Below are positions 10,701 through 18,430 of a stretch of 64,000 nucleotides of DNA, in pieces. The notes under the pieces were generated by a model that saw only the letters and a program-made list of their open reading frames with translations, was not told the DNA's origin and made no database searches. Source of the DNA: Barthelona sp. PCE (lineage: Eukaryota > Metamonada: BaSk clade); assembly GCA_040285745.1 (NCBI GenBank), contig JAUFOR010000002.1, positions 1,550,001-1,614,000 on the forward strand, read 5' to 3'. Numbering within the stretch: position 1 is the first letter of the stretch; every line of letters begins with the position of its first letter. Position numbers and translations under genes: made by a program.

Positions 10701-12634
10701 TCCTCTGACTTGAAGTACGGCAATGTGACGTTGTAAAGATGATCTGTGTTAAAAGAAGCATGATAGTCGAGATACTGTTGATGTTGCACTTGTTGCTTAT
10801 CTTTCATCACAGCGTTAAATCTCTTTGAATTGTTCTCGCGGCGCTTCTTCTCGTCAACCATGAAGCGCCCCAGAAGTTTGAAATCTTCCCATGTAGGACG
10901 TTCTTCAATGTTTTGAACAACAATCTCCTCAATGTAAAAACGAAGCATGGATGATATTCTTGGAAGATTAACATCAATCTCAGCACAAAACCCTGAACTG
11001 CCATACAAAACAGGGCGCACAACCTCTCTATCAAGAAGAACCGTCTTGTTCACGGAATGACGCCATAATTGAAACGCTCCCTTCATAGAAATAAGAGCTC
11101 GATGTGCCAGAAACTCCTTGTACCGACGCTTCATGCTAACGTAGTGCTTGAACGCAAAGAATGACTTGTACAAAAGACCTATATCACTCCCACTTATCAA
11201 GTGAAAAACATGAATCATCTTTTGACGTTTATACTGCTTCTTAGACCGACAAACATTAATGATGTTACCCATTATGTAGTCCTTCTTGATGGCAACAAGC
11301 TTGCGTAACAAATCAAAGACCCGTCGCTTCTTATCCATTGCATCAACGTATTGCAACTTTGCAATCAATATTTCTTCTTTGTGCTTGAAACGGTACTCCC
11401 TGTACCATTTCGCAATCATACGCTTACCATGCACCTTCATGTAAATCTTCAGCTGTAGAACACGCTGCATGAAGGAAAAAGTGCGACTTTTTAACACCTT
11501 GTGTTTTGCTCTTAAAAATGTGTACTTCTTGTACTCAAGGGATTCATTGGCGTGGAACTTGTCCCGCCAGATAACAAAACATTTTTTAAGCGGCATTCTA
11601 TACTTAAAGAAATTGTATAAGAAAATGTGAAATATTTTCCTCTGTTTCTCCTTCTCCAAGAACAACTCCCATGCTGGAAAAATGTACTCCTGCTCTATAT
11701 CAGGAGGTAGCAGCTTTAAACGCTTGTGCTTCTGAAACTTTGTGTAATTCCGCCAAAATAAAAGAGAGTGCTTAAATCTTAACGCAGACTTTCTATCATT
11801 GTCAGTCTTGACTCGCTCTCTGAAGGCATTTCGCTTCCGTATCAAATAAATCCACTTCTGAATGGGTACACGCATTATACTATGCTCAATAGAAACCTTA
11901 GCTTTGCGTAACAAGTTCTCACGCTTCAATTTGTAATGCCATACCTTGAATGCACGTCTCTTCAGGCGAGCCTTGAAGAATTGCAATGGTGCAATAAGAC
12001 GATACCATGTTTGGAATGTGTCAAGCTTCAACTCGCTTACGTATAATTTACGAGATGCAACAACACTTTTTAAAAGCTTCTTTAATCGATACCAGCGCCA
12101 AAAACGAAGAATCACCTCAGCATAAACACCGTTTCGAAACTCTTTCTTGTAAGTACGAACAAAAGTACTGATGTGGTTCTCCGTATTACTACCATCATTG
12201 GATTCAACTAAATCGATAAGCCCCTGTTGCTCTTCATCTTTGAACTCGATACGGTCCAGTTCACCTGATGGTATGATCGTATTGGGGGAAATGCCCTGTC
12301 GAATCAATTCAAAAACTGTTAGATCATCATCAATTGTAACATTCTGCTCAATATCATAGTCAATCTGCGGTTTAAGTGCATGCATCTGTTGTGGATCAAG
12401 ACTAACTCGACGGGTCTTGAGGCTTACTAGCAAGTCCTCTTCAAATTGGTTGATCTCGCCCTCTTCCTTTGATTCAAAGCGGATAACGGCTTCGTTTTCA
12501 GCAACAGGATCTCGTATCCTAACGTTGACGCTTAGCAAATTATCACTAATTTCGAAATTATTCGAGTGAAGCTTTGCCTCTTTCAATGTCAGTCTGTACG
12601 CCTGATTCAAGGCCTCTTCCATATTATTTGACAT
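4709..12634 (-). CDS. Giant Sfi1-like repeat / coiled-coil protein
   Basis: An intronless 2641-codon gene. Residues about 160-560 hold many short helical units with spaced Trp and aromatic residues in basic surroundings (for example KVWHYKLKR, FWRNYTKF, QLWRHSV). This is the pattern of Sfi1 repeats, which bind centrin along a continuous helix. A very basic patch of Lys/Arg runs follows (about residue 790). Then come long acidic Ser/Asp/Glu-rich disordered segments, and a strong Lys/Glu/Arg coiled coil at about residues 1280-1480. More disordered sequence leads to a predicted helical C-terminal 200 residues. A basal-body or centrin-fibre scaffold is the natural inference, and neighbouring ciliary genes agree with it. 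No close family can be named. ATG at 12634 is the first in frame. Confidence 0.8.
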   Translation of the reverse strand: MSNNMEEALNQAYRLTLKEAKLHSNNFEISDNLLSVNVRIRDPVAENEAVIRFESKEEGEINQFEEDLLVSLKTRRVSLDPQQMHALKPQIDYDIEQNVTIDDDLTVFELIRQGISPNTIIPSGELDRIEFKDEEQQGLIDLVESNDGSNTENHISTFVRTYKKEFRNGVYAEVILRFWRWYRLKKLLKSVVASRKLYVSELKLDTFQTWYRLIAPLQFFKARLKRRAFKVWHYKLKRENLLRKAKVSIEHSIMRVPIQKWIYLIRKRNAFRERVKTDNDRKSALRFKHSLLFWRNYTKFQKHKRLKLLPPDIEQEYIFPAWELFLEKEKQRKIFHIFLYNFFKYRMPLKKCFVIWRDKFHANESLEYKKYTFLRAKHKVLKSRTFSFMQRVLQLKIYMKVHGKRMIAKWYREYRFKHKEEILIAKLQYVDAMDKKRRVFDLLRKLVAIKKDYIMGNIINVCRSKKQYKRQKMIHVFHLISGSDIGLLYKSFFAFKHYVSMKRRYKEFLAHRALISMKGAFQLWRHSVNKTVLLDREVVRPVLYGSSGFCAEIDVNLPRISSMLRFYIEEIVVQNIEERPTWEDFKLLGRFMVDEKKRRENNSKRFNAVMKDKQQVQHQQYLDYHASFNTDHLYNVTLPYFKSEEQKKLLFSELILKNTEIWMNKQRFFDSIFLNFKIEKQLKQIRKKNPYFTLPKNLKRIIRNFGVGFNFDAYDDEGEDPSQENQQIIRYRPPPASQADFFFEFEVDTEVEDEIDNETVVRIVTVVRWQRKTQDEIKLIEAEKMKKKRLKSGKKRRKKKAKSAKVKEQISIDSSGVSQLLGMIDNQHQIIAKERSLEEEEQSQQREMALMADMDVYSRHQEMQFFKQAQSSFDERVSIIRNTNDGESLLKIINEQVKLTESNPLFELLARPPPQSLEDPQQTDPLMYGFSGYDSRQRSDILQFSMGLSEPDTDGILTDDEPMVAPESIVKFLNLNEKEFDEHFDLDKVEGEEHVSHVSDVSVTSLHVDVSTPNQPNVRTPDVGIGIGTNDKVKQPQLKNVNNNDEFLVLDVESHTPELLDVSQSELSVISRNSSGVALVGMSVNEMIHNDEMSKASELSEEAKERRRVLREKKKAMLLKRFDSAGSLYEESEDIVEQNIGSFDSIESLDSLSDSVFDVPHESEEHEDHEDEDDDGKRKGKMSVADRQRERRQKNFARRKSISNRDMVSSAEEIMRKHSTSFESETQNRRSSLFRSTDFEGTPIQSFTSEVDELKEFESVEEVSDVDFDELAEMKRRERDEQTKEWAGYAQEIRDDFKKKLDRKKAVAEEEIRKKQQALRRKQELEREQQQKRNNADFLRMERAEKAAKAREDEINRIVEEKRKKDELYAIFNDDRAEELAAKALKARLRNMKELKKRKEAEAAEYFEQVKRMEEETEAKLFNSSERLDTIAQANRQRIEEEENLANAEELILQQMMAAYEMQMEKSQEPEDEGLFGLVTSAVGGKKKTVEEKALSKMSKMLESSVSVAIDEHVASLAELGINLASGQPSLMTRERRMSLALPGKLIGDVTVTPLQNEAALKNLFLGTKSGNLRRHSVTGTVLEGHVYSFGNEFEPDETLSLTGKQWSSSIPVRMRMLIRQRLQHELEQRRRRELDKFTEEDYRKPVVHLEGIEVHAFGHRRGSYIASDNDLIALQVDTHITRVDVIPEEHSLSDVRSTNYDNESASMNDDIVEDLEGAVDLTTSFFDPASVSHHRRFSITESRRKERRPSFMNAPMDVNRRPSVMHQLDFDQLSEVSMSIISESDHLDTYRSDTECSVGELERIPVDVIDDMSDPETQAANVDLYQEHQTESDTEMVNELLSTTTSETEEDELITTPVVFTNVTSNQEPVIEVESPRPLTPRTALIMGFNGELSDNTPVHLVYDDGTPYNYEQIAEKEVVEPLKKSYVGASESVQDARSRRTRKKVEIFTDSISKNFVSPNKQPKLHPFSESRPKHHSLHVRDPGDRRKKLSYDSDGSETRLEEPILFHDEDTGKSVVLNEKLTDSMAASRDHRWRPTVPNITVDIAKPPVVSVALSESESELDFISHLSGVESAASVREQEPEPEPITDRPLEIQSVQFSKGAPKALGRVIRNGVAARKAVELLSVTPKNKRIRTGVPKADEIQLHGLDSETETDNESELDFVDLDSVELPDIDYGALNQGSVFNYIDKKVDYTPTTIDLDSLLPETDEDDWKSVVGASDAETVSTQWSDTMEDDMMLVNALKSVDPTPNISPIHSGRIRVGRPGSGITLKSIHKSKNDVSLPPIKLDVCPINPLEVNTEPDPAPVHRKTPRTPTPRKDVSPLTEEDEALLQLLRTPVIDCIVKETISLTPMARAMATAEKSRRKMQKEITNSDMPFDIAVMDEAFLMLLFFETCQQNQTSRAFLHSLLYARTNKPTKKRSKKDKTVVLPVPKLNLKTTGQTGASAAALVSSRLRNTMGSRVPYNSGSITYRTPRSHVVANIEEEKVDNLPQIDVKNTLIFHSLKQLASGVSDLCFPSIDVVSDSNFPNINAIAAYSLVALISELRSVSSKYTLVERSDKDEFILSDTFASVLTRAYKIFITHRSHSFEFDGLWKAYFSSRKDAVKAFIITSKQKKTVLKSRLNDLLKNMSNNKLESLV

Positions 12635-12695
12635 ATTAAATGTTGAAAATATTCATTTCCATTGATAATGGTTAAAAAAAATGTAACAAAAAACT

Positions 12696-13649
12696 TTACT
12701 GATTGAGACCCAAAACGTGTGCTAGCTCTTCCTCTGTCATATCTATCAGCTTACCAGCCTCAACATGTAGCCTTTGCCTTTTCAGAATATCTATAAGCTT
12801 TGCCTGCTTCTTGATAACCTTCATTAATTCACGCTTCTGCCTTGTAAGCTTGTTCTTAGATCTATCTAAGTCCTGTACTTTTGTAGTAAGCTCCTCTTCT
12901 CTCGTTTTAAAAAGCAATTTGTCTTCTTGGTATTTCTTCTCTACCGTTTTCAGTTTCCCACTCAACCTTCTTAATTTAACATTGTTTGACTGGCTCTCGT
13001 GCCTGTTTCTGTTCTCATGTTGCCGTATATTACCTATTTCTTCTGTTAGTTCCTCTTTCTCATTCCGCAGGTTTCGATATTTCTCTTCATTTATCATACT
13101 CTTCCTTTTATACTTGTCCAACTCGCTCTTGAGCTCCAAATTGGCGTGGAATAACTGTAACTTTTCCTTCGAAAGCGTTTTCAACTTCTGATTATACTCA
13201 TTTCTTTCTTCCTCGCCAAGTTGCAAATCAGAGTATGCACGCTTCAGCTTCTCTTCCAAGCTCTTGACTGTTGCTGCTTGATACTTTAAAGCTAAATCTA
13301 AACCGTACTGATTAACTAAGTCAATCGGCAATTCAAGCTCTTCGATCAATCTGGCATCAAGAGAGCCCTCAACGAGCTTGTCGTCTGCCTTGGGAGGTGC
13401 CCCAGACACATCTGGTTCGATAGATTCCTCAACCTTAGGGTTTTGTTGAGCATTCACCTCTCCATCAGTCAAGAAAGTTTTTTGATCCGGAATCATGACC
13501 AAATCGTCATCTAATTTTTCATTTTCAAGCCTTTCTGCCTTTCGAAGCACTTCTTCACAACGCTCATCTATTTCCTCATCCAGCTCATCGATCTCTTTCA
13601 TATGCCTTTCAAAGAGATTATCGATTGATTCTTTCCACTTGTGCTCCAT
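12696..13649 (-). CDS. TEX9: TEX9-like coiled-coil protein
   Basis: A 317-aa protein, predominantly coiled coil from about residue 130 to 300. The C-terminus is diagnostic: a KKQxKLIDxLKRQ block, then a HxExxKL motif, then a TEEEL segment, matching the conserved end of TEX9, a centriolar/ciliary protein family found mainly in flagellated eukaryotes. The N-terminal part has an acidic D/E-rich helix and a short linker. The ATG at 13647-13649 is used. The frame is open further upstream, but only from a TTG and without conservation. It lies on the same strand as the giant Sfi1-like gene, 61 nt from that gene's start. Confidence 0.72.
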   Translation of the reverse strand: MEHKWKESIDNLFERHMKEIDELDEEIDERCEEVLRKAERLENEKLDDDLVMIPDQKTFLTDGEVNAQQNPKVEESIEPDVSGAPPKADDKLVEGSLDARLIEELELPIDLVNQYGLDLALKYQAATVKSLEEKLKRAYSDLQLGEEERNEYNQKLKTLSKEKLQLFHANLELKSELDKYKRKSMINEEKYRNLRNEKEELTEEIGNIRQHENRNRHESQSNNVKLRRLSGKLKTVEKKYQEDKLLFKTREEELTTKVQDLDRSKNKLTRQKRELMKVIKKQAKLIDILKRQRLHVEAGKLIDMTEEELAHVLGLNQ

Positions 13650-13804
13650 TAAAACCCCTAAATAATACAAAAAGATAAGTGTGTAGGTGGATAATCGCAA
13701 AAACAACTTGTTGACATTAAATATCAGCTGTACAGTAGTGAAAGATTCGCTGCACCCACAAAAGAGCTATCGAAACACAAAAATAAATAGACTAAAACAG
13801 TTTA

Positions 13805-16486
13805 CTAACAAATGATGTCAAGAATACCTGACATGATTTCATCGCTCATCTCAGCCAAGTAAGGCTCAAGCTCGAGACACTCCTCAGTAATTGTAACGGG
13901 ATGAAGATGGACCAAAGAAGTCAGCTTGCAGGGCTTGATTTTGGCATCCTCCAATGTTCCCATCTGTGTAAGACAAACACCTTCAAGTCCAACACCAGTT
14001 AACAAGACCTTACAGCCAATATCGTGGGCAAAGTCGAGCATGGGACCAGTAATTGGACCCAATGTAACGGTGGCAGGTACTTGCTCGAAACCTAAGCGCT
14101 CAGCAATCTTCTGGTTGGTTTCAGCATCATAAAGCTTGGTAGCGTCGGGGAATCTAGTTCCAATCTCGACGCAGTTGTGACCCCAGAGGGAAGAATCACC
14201 CCATTGATTGACTAACTCATTAAGGATGATAGGCTTGGAAGTATCAATAACACCTTCACGAACATAACCTTGGTGAACTGAAACAAAGTGATGAACACCC
14301 ATCAAGGCCAAAGCGCGCAACAACTTTGTGGTACCCTCAAGAGGGGCACCATGAGTACAATTGAACTCACCAGTAACGATGACGACTGGAGTTTCCTCAC
14401 GCATCTCAACACGGATGGAACCTGAAGGGTGGAAAGGAATGGAGACGCCACCATCTGCACCGTCAATGATAAAGGCAACAGCCTTTGAACCTTGATAATC
14501 CCACTCAAGCAAGTTCTTGAGAACATCAGCATCCTCAACGGCTTCACTGTAAGATGATCCATTGATCTGCTCGGTGTAGGGAGTGTAAACACGCTCACGT
14601 ACAACAGGAGCCTCAACATAATCGGGGCCGAAGTTATCAAGATCAAGACGGGACTCTACTAACATATTAGCGATTGAGGCACCAAAAACTTCAGCGCTTG
14701 AAACGTCCATTGGCTCAGCGACACCACAAAGAGTGGCACCGATGATAGCAGTGGGAATACCGTGTGAACGAAGGGAGGTAAGGATACCAAGATCTGCAAT
14801 GGTAGTTGCCTCGCACTTCATGAACTTCTCCTCAGGCGAAATAATTGAGCTAGTAACGCCCAAGTATCCACGAAGAGTACCAACGGAAGGAATTGTAGAA
14901 GGAGCCTCTACAGCAAGATTAATGGTGGGGAATGCGCTTGAGCCAGTTGAAGCAAGATTTGTACGAAGACCGGGCAAGACAGTATGTGACTCGTAATAAG
15001 GAGGAAGCATGGGGCATGGAATGTTCTTAGTCATAAAGAGGGTATCCTTAACAATGAATGGTGTTCTGGTGAGCTCATTGTCAGAGTTAGATACTGCAAT
15101 GACAGATTGCATAGCCCAGCTGATACCCATTCTCAGAAGAAGGGTAGCGATGTAACGTGACTCATCAGCATCAAATACCGAAGAGATGGATATGGGGATG
15201 GCCATGATAACACGTGTCCTTTCAACATCGGAGTGCTCTGGGTCGTTAAGCTCAGCAAAGACAAGGTTAGTGGTGTTAGCAAACTTGGACTTCCAGGGGA
15301 AACCCTTGAGAGTGGTAACAGGTACTTTATAAAGGATTTCCTTGATAGCGGAACCTGCCTTATGCTTACACTCACAGAAGAATGCACCGTCGATTTCGAG
15401 CTCACCAATGGTTTCGCGGATGACAGCAATGTCAGCATCAATGACATCAATTGTGGGACACTGTTCACGTGTGGGAACAAGAGGAATCTTCATCTCAGGG
15501 TGCTCGAAAGTAAGCTCATGATGCTCGAGGGGATCGTTTCTGCCAAGATGAGCAAAAATCTCACGAACCAAAGGCTGGAGAGTAAATGAAGCAAGTTCTG
15601 CAGCTTCCTTAACCTCCTCGTGAGTAAGTTGATGCTTAGAATAACCAGCAGCAAGGTTGCAGATGACAGAAATGGCAAAGACCTCCATGCCAAGAGCATG
15701 AGCAGCAATGGTCTCGGGAACAGTGGACATACCAAAAGCAATGGCGTTCATGGACACACCACGGTGAACTTCGTTCTTGGTCTCGAAAGAGGGGCCGGGG
15801 GACCAACAGTAACAGCCACGGTGAAGTTTCTCCTGAAGCTTGTCGTTGGCTTCTCTCTGTCTGATAGCTTCCTCCTCAGTCTCAGCTTCTTCAGCCTTCT
15901 TGAGACGGTAAGCCTTGATGGCTTCCTCACGCTCGGCAAAGATCTTGGGGAACAGTTCTTCAGACAGGGTAGCGAGACGCTCCGAATAAATATCACGAGC
16001 ATCAGTGAATTCCTGACCGTTAGAGAACCCTGGTTCAGCAATGGTCTGGAACACAGGAGACATACCTGTACCGTTGTAGTGATCCTTAATGATCATGAGA
16101 TCAGCACCCTCAAAGTTGAGGTCGGCACCGCCTGCAGCATTGGTAGCAAAGTATAACTTACAACCACAAGCAGCTGCAAGACGTGGAAGCCAAGTAGTGA
16201 GGTGAGTGGGGTAGGACTCGTAAGCGTGGAAACGACCAGCAAAACAAAGTACCTTATAGCCATCAAACGTGCCCAGTACTAACTCTCCACGATGACCAGA
16301 TACACCAACAGCAGGCATACCAGGAATATCTTGGTATTTGATTCTAGGACAGCTAGCATCAAGAACATCAACAACGAAGTTCGAAAGACCAGAACCGAGA
16401 GTTAAAGCAGCATGACAAAGGCCAAACCTCTCCTTAACGTATTCTGCGGCCTTGAGAAGGCCGTCTGTATAATCGTTAACAATCAT
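13805..16486 (-). CDS. Triple-domain purine nucleoside phosphorylase-family fusion
   Basis: An 893-aa protein made of three consecutive copies of the trimeric purine nucleoside phosphorylase (PNP/MTAP family) fold. Domain 1 (about residues 1-305) keeps the active-site landmarks: phosphate loop GSGLSN, SGHRGE, AGRFHAYE with the catalytic-type His, ATNAAGG, GPSFET with the purine-binding Glu, MSTVPE, and the CN and TH pair near its end. It also has an extra charged helical insert of about 40 residues before GPSFET. Domains 2 (about 315-620) and 3 (about 640-893) keep the fold pattern but lack most catalytic residues; in domain 3, NCTHGAPLEG replaces GRFHAYEG. This enzyme class phosphorolyses purine nucleosides for salvage. 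The ATG at 16484-16486 is used. The frame extends to an upstream TTG. Confidence 0.8.
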   Translation of the reverse strand: MIVNDYTDGLLKAAEYVKERFGLCHAALTLGSGLSNFVVDVLDASCPRIKYQDIPGMPAVGVSGHRGELVLGTFDGYKVLCFAGRFHAYESYPTHLTTWLPRLAAACGCKLYFATNAAGGADLNFEGADLMIIKDHYNGTGMSPVFQTIAEPGFSNGQEFTDARDIYSERLATLSEELFPKIFAEREEAIKAYRLKKAEEAETEEEAIRQREANDKLQEKLHRGCYCWSPGPSFETKNEVHRGVSMNAIAFGMSTVPETIAAHALGMEVFAISVICNLAAGYSKHQLTHEEVKEAAELASFTLQPLVREIFAHLGRNDPLEHHELTFEHPEMKIPLVPTREQCPTIDVIDADIAVIRETIGELEIDGAFFCECKHKAGSAIKEILYKVPVTTLKGFPWKSKFANTTNLVFAELNDPEHSDVERTRVIMAIPISISSVFDADESRYIATLLLRMGISWAMQSVIAVSNSDNELTRTPFIVKDTLFMTKNIPCPMLPPYYESHTVLPGLRTNLASTGSSAFPTINLAVEAPSTIPSVGTLRGYLGVTSSIISPEEKFMKCEATTIADLGILTSLRSHGIPTAIIGATLCGVAEPMDVSSAEVFGASIANMLVESRLDLDNFGPDYVEAPVVRERVYTPYTEQINGSSYSEAVEDADVLKNLLEWDYQGSKAVAFIIDGADGGVSIPFHPSGSIRVEMREETPVVIVTGEFNCTHGAPLEGTTKLLRALALMGVHHFVSVHQGYVREGVIDTSKPIILNELVNQWGDSSLWGHNCVEIGTRFPDATKLYDAETNQKIAERLGFEQVPATVTLGPITGPMLDFAHDIGCKVLLTGVGLEGVCLTQMGTLEDAKIKPCKLTSLVHLHPVTITEECLELEPYLAEMSDEIMSGILDIIC

Positions 16487-16675
16487 AAATAAGAAAAAGT
16501 GCAAAAAAGCGACAACAATTTATTGAATCGATGTGTTGACCACCTCTACTAACTGAACACCTTTTATTCAATGTACATGGCACTCTCATGCCTATCATGA
16601 CCCTTTCAGTGGCTGTAGATAGCCTAAATACTTCTTTTTGTTTAATTCCCTTTTTTCACTAAAGTAGCTATTACT

Positions 16676-17089
16676 ATGGGTATGTTAAGACATTAAAACA
16701 CCTTGATGTGGCATTTACATTTAGTTAAGAGCACACAGAAGTTCCGTGAGATGAACGTTGAGGAAATCATGTCCTCACTCAAGAAGGAGAAGAACGAGCT
16801 CCTCAAGCTCCGTGTCTCCAAGGTTGCCTCCGGTGGCGCCTCCAAGCTTCTTCAAATGAAGAACATTCGTCGTGAAATCGCCAGAATGAAGACTATTATG
16901 CGTGAGAAGCAGCTCGAGGAACTCAGGACCAAGTACGAGGGCAAGAAGTACGCCCCTATCTGCCTCCGTACCAAGGGAACACGTGCCATGCGTCGTGCTC
17001 TTTCTGAGGAGCAGAAGGCTATGCAAACTGTCCGTCAACAGAAGCGCGCCAACAGCTTCCGTGATTACACTTACGCTATCGAGGCTTAA
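16676..17089 (+). CDS. RPL35: 60S ribosomal protein L35 (uL29), one intron
   Basis: Exon 1 is only ATGG (16676-16679). A 45-nt intron follows, then exon 2 runs 16725-17089. The joined frame is 369 nt (122 aa), the usual eukaryotic uL29 length. The sequence has the family's long helical hairpin (SLKKEKNELLKLRVSKV, IRREIARMKTIM) and the eukaryotic C-terminal extension (PICLRTKGTRAMRRAL). uL29 sits near the nascent-chain exit of the large subunit. Codon use is far more GC-ending than in neighbours, as expected for a highly expressed gene. It is divergent from the PNP fusion. Without the intron, the reading frame would start at an unrelated upstream ATG at 16706. Confidence 0.93.
16680..16724 (+). 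other. Spliceosomal intron in RPL35 (45 nt)
   Basis: Donor GTATGT follows directly after ATGG, and the acceptor reads TTTACATTTAG. Removing it gives the expected uL29 N-terminus (MVKSTQKFREM) and the correct length. Acceptor spacing is identical to the other two introns in this window. Confidence 0.9.
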
Positions 17090-17141
17090 ATGTTTCTCCA
17101 GGTTTTCTACTTGCAATAAAAGGACGCTCTACTATTTTTGT

Positions 17142-18155
17142 TTACAATTTATCGTAAGGTTCGTTGATTAAATGACTATGTAACTCTGCAATATAACCAT
17201 TAAAAGCAGCAGTTAAAATAAGTGCATCTTCTTCTTTCATTTCATTAGGTTGCTTGTCAATTATATTTTTAACAGCAATAACACGCAAGAATAGCTTCAA
17301 ATCTGGACGGCCATATGCATCAAGTGATTTATCAATGAATGCAATGTCTGTGAGTTGATAAGTTGGATATTCACAATCAACAGGAACAGTTATCTGTAGT
17401 AAAGAGTTATCCTCATTAACTACTATTTCACTGTTATAACAGTAATCATTAACTTCCGTATCAGCAAATGCATCATTTGTTCGTAATGAACAAAACAACT
17501 TATAACCATAAAAACCATAGGAGCTTAGATGTGCCCAATTTTTTGTCTTTGGAAATGACTTCCTGTTACTAAAATTACTGTTTTCAGGAAGTACCATCTT
17601 TAATGTAAGATCTCCAGCCACGTTCTGACACTTAATATTGTGAAAAACTGCCTCATCAAGATCAAAAATTGATCTCTCATCCTTTGCTGATAGTTCTGGT
17701 GCAACAGGTAATAAAGCTCTGAATTGTGGCTGTTCTTCGTCCTCTCTAATGTCAGTTGGGATGTCAAATACATAACCATCCTGTTCCCCTTCACTGTCCT
17801 CATTCATTATCAATAAGTCTTCTTCATCTGAATCAATTTCTATGATGCCACTGCGCCCACGGGTACGTTGCAACTTCGATGGAAGATCATAATTCCTACC
17901 AGGATGTTTTTGAGACAGAAAAGCCCTTTTATCTTTTGTCCATTGTTCGAGCAGTCGCTTATCCATTTCTAATTCAGGTACGTCCTTAAAGACTGGTATT
18001 CCTTGTGAGTGTTTGAAACATTGCCATTGCTTTTGGTTGTAAACACGAACTGTTAAGCCTGGAAACAGTGGACAATCGCAATATGCACACTTTTTCACCG
18101 GTTGACCGGGTAGCCTTTCATCTGTGTCCGGTATTTTATAGACTTCAACAACCAT
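17142..18155 (-). CDS. Unknown protein with N-terminal Cys/His cluster
   Basis: A 337-aa protein I do not recognise. The N-terminus has a zinc-finger-like cluster (CAYCDCPLF, then CFKH about 20 residues later), so a small metal-binding module is plausible. Residues about 105-140 are an acidic stretch with possible CK2-type sites (IDSDEED, EDSEGE). The C-terminal 170 residues look globular. The start at 18155 is the first ATG in frame. Immediately upstream, at 18163-18184 on the minus strand, are repeated TTTCACT elements like the initiator motif of other genes here. A GTATGT further upstream could suggest a UTR intron, but no coding exon can be joined to it. Confidence 0.7.
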   Translation of the reverse strand: MVVEVYKIPDTDERLPGQPVKKCAYCDCPLFPGLTVRVYNQKQWQCFKHSQGIPVFKDVPELEMDKRLLEQWTKDKRAFLSQKHPGRNYDLPSKLQRTRGRSGIIEIDSDEEDLLIMNEDSEGEQDGYVFDIPTDIREDEEQPQFRALLPVAPELSAKDERSIFDLDEAVFHNIKCQNVAGDLTLKMVLPENSNFSNRKSFPKTKNWAHLSSYGFYGYKLFCSLRTNDAFADTEVNDYCYNSEIVVNEDNSLLQITVPVDCEYPTYQLTDIAFIDKSLDAYGRPDLKLFLRVIAVKNIIDKQPNEMKEEDALILTAAFNGYIAELHSHLINEPYDKL

Positions 18156-18162
18156 ACGTCTA

Positions 18163-18184
18163 GAAAGAGTGAAATGAAGTGAAA
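18163..18184 (-). promoter_or_regulatory. Initiator-like repeats upstream of the 17142-18155 gene
   Basis: Two tandem TTTCACT elements end 8 nt before the ATG. They resemble the TCA-pyrimidine motif upstream of the ARL13-like, BBS9 and guanylate kinase genes. Role inferred from position. Confidence 0.3.
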
Positions 18185-18430
18185 CAAGTTACGAAAATTT
18201 TTAACATACCTTGGATACGCTAAATGCTGTTATATTGCTGTGGTTATTACAAATTTTTCCATTACAAGAGACAAACTCAAAAATTTATACGCAGGCTAAG
18301 CATTCAATCAGTAAAATGTATTTCACAATTACATTATAACTTTATAGTTTATTTTCTGCTGAATCTAAACTAATCAATATTTTTAAAAGAAAAAAAGAAC
18401 TGTAGTATAAAATTCACTCCATTTCTTGTG

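Noticed and set aside
13411-13430. tRNA-like B-box GGTTCGA
   Set aside because: It lies inside the TEX9 coding sequence with no acceptor stem or anticodon arm nearby. A similar match at about 32650 lies in BBS9. No tRNA gene was found in the window.
13650-13706. N-terminal extension of TEX9 from a TTG
   Set aside because: Eukaryotic initiation at TTG is not expected. The added residues are AT-driven and the TTTAG-like sequence upstream has no matching donor.
15233-16156. Long plus-strand frames opposite the PNP fusion
   Set aside because: They are antisense shadows of a strongly supported coding region.
18150-18215. GTATGT upstream of the 17142-18155 gene as a 5' intron
   Set aside because: No upstream ATG exon stays in frame, and the would-be acceptor TTTCTAG lacks the fused branch motif. 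The pyrimidine tract is better explained by initiator-like elements.
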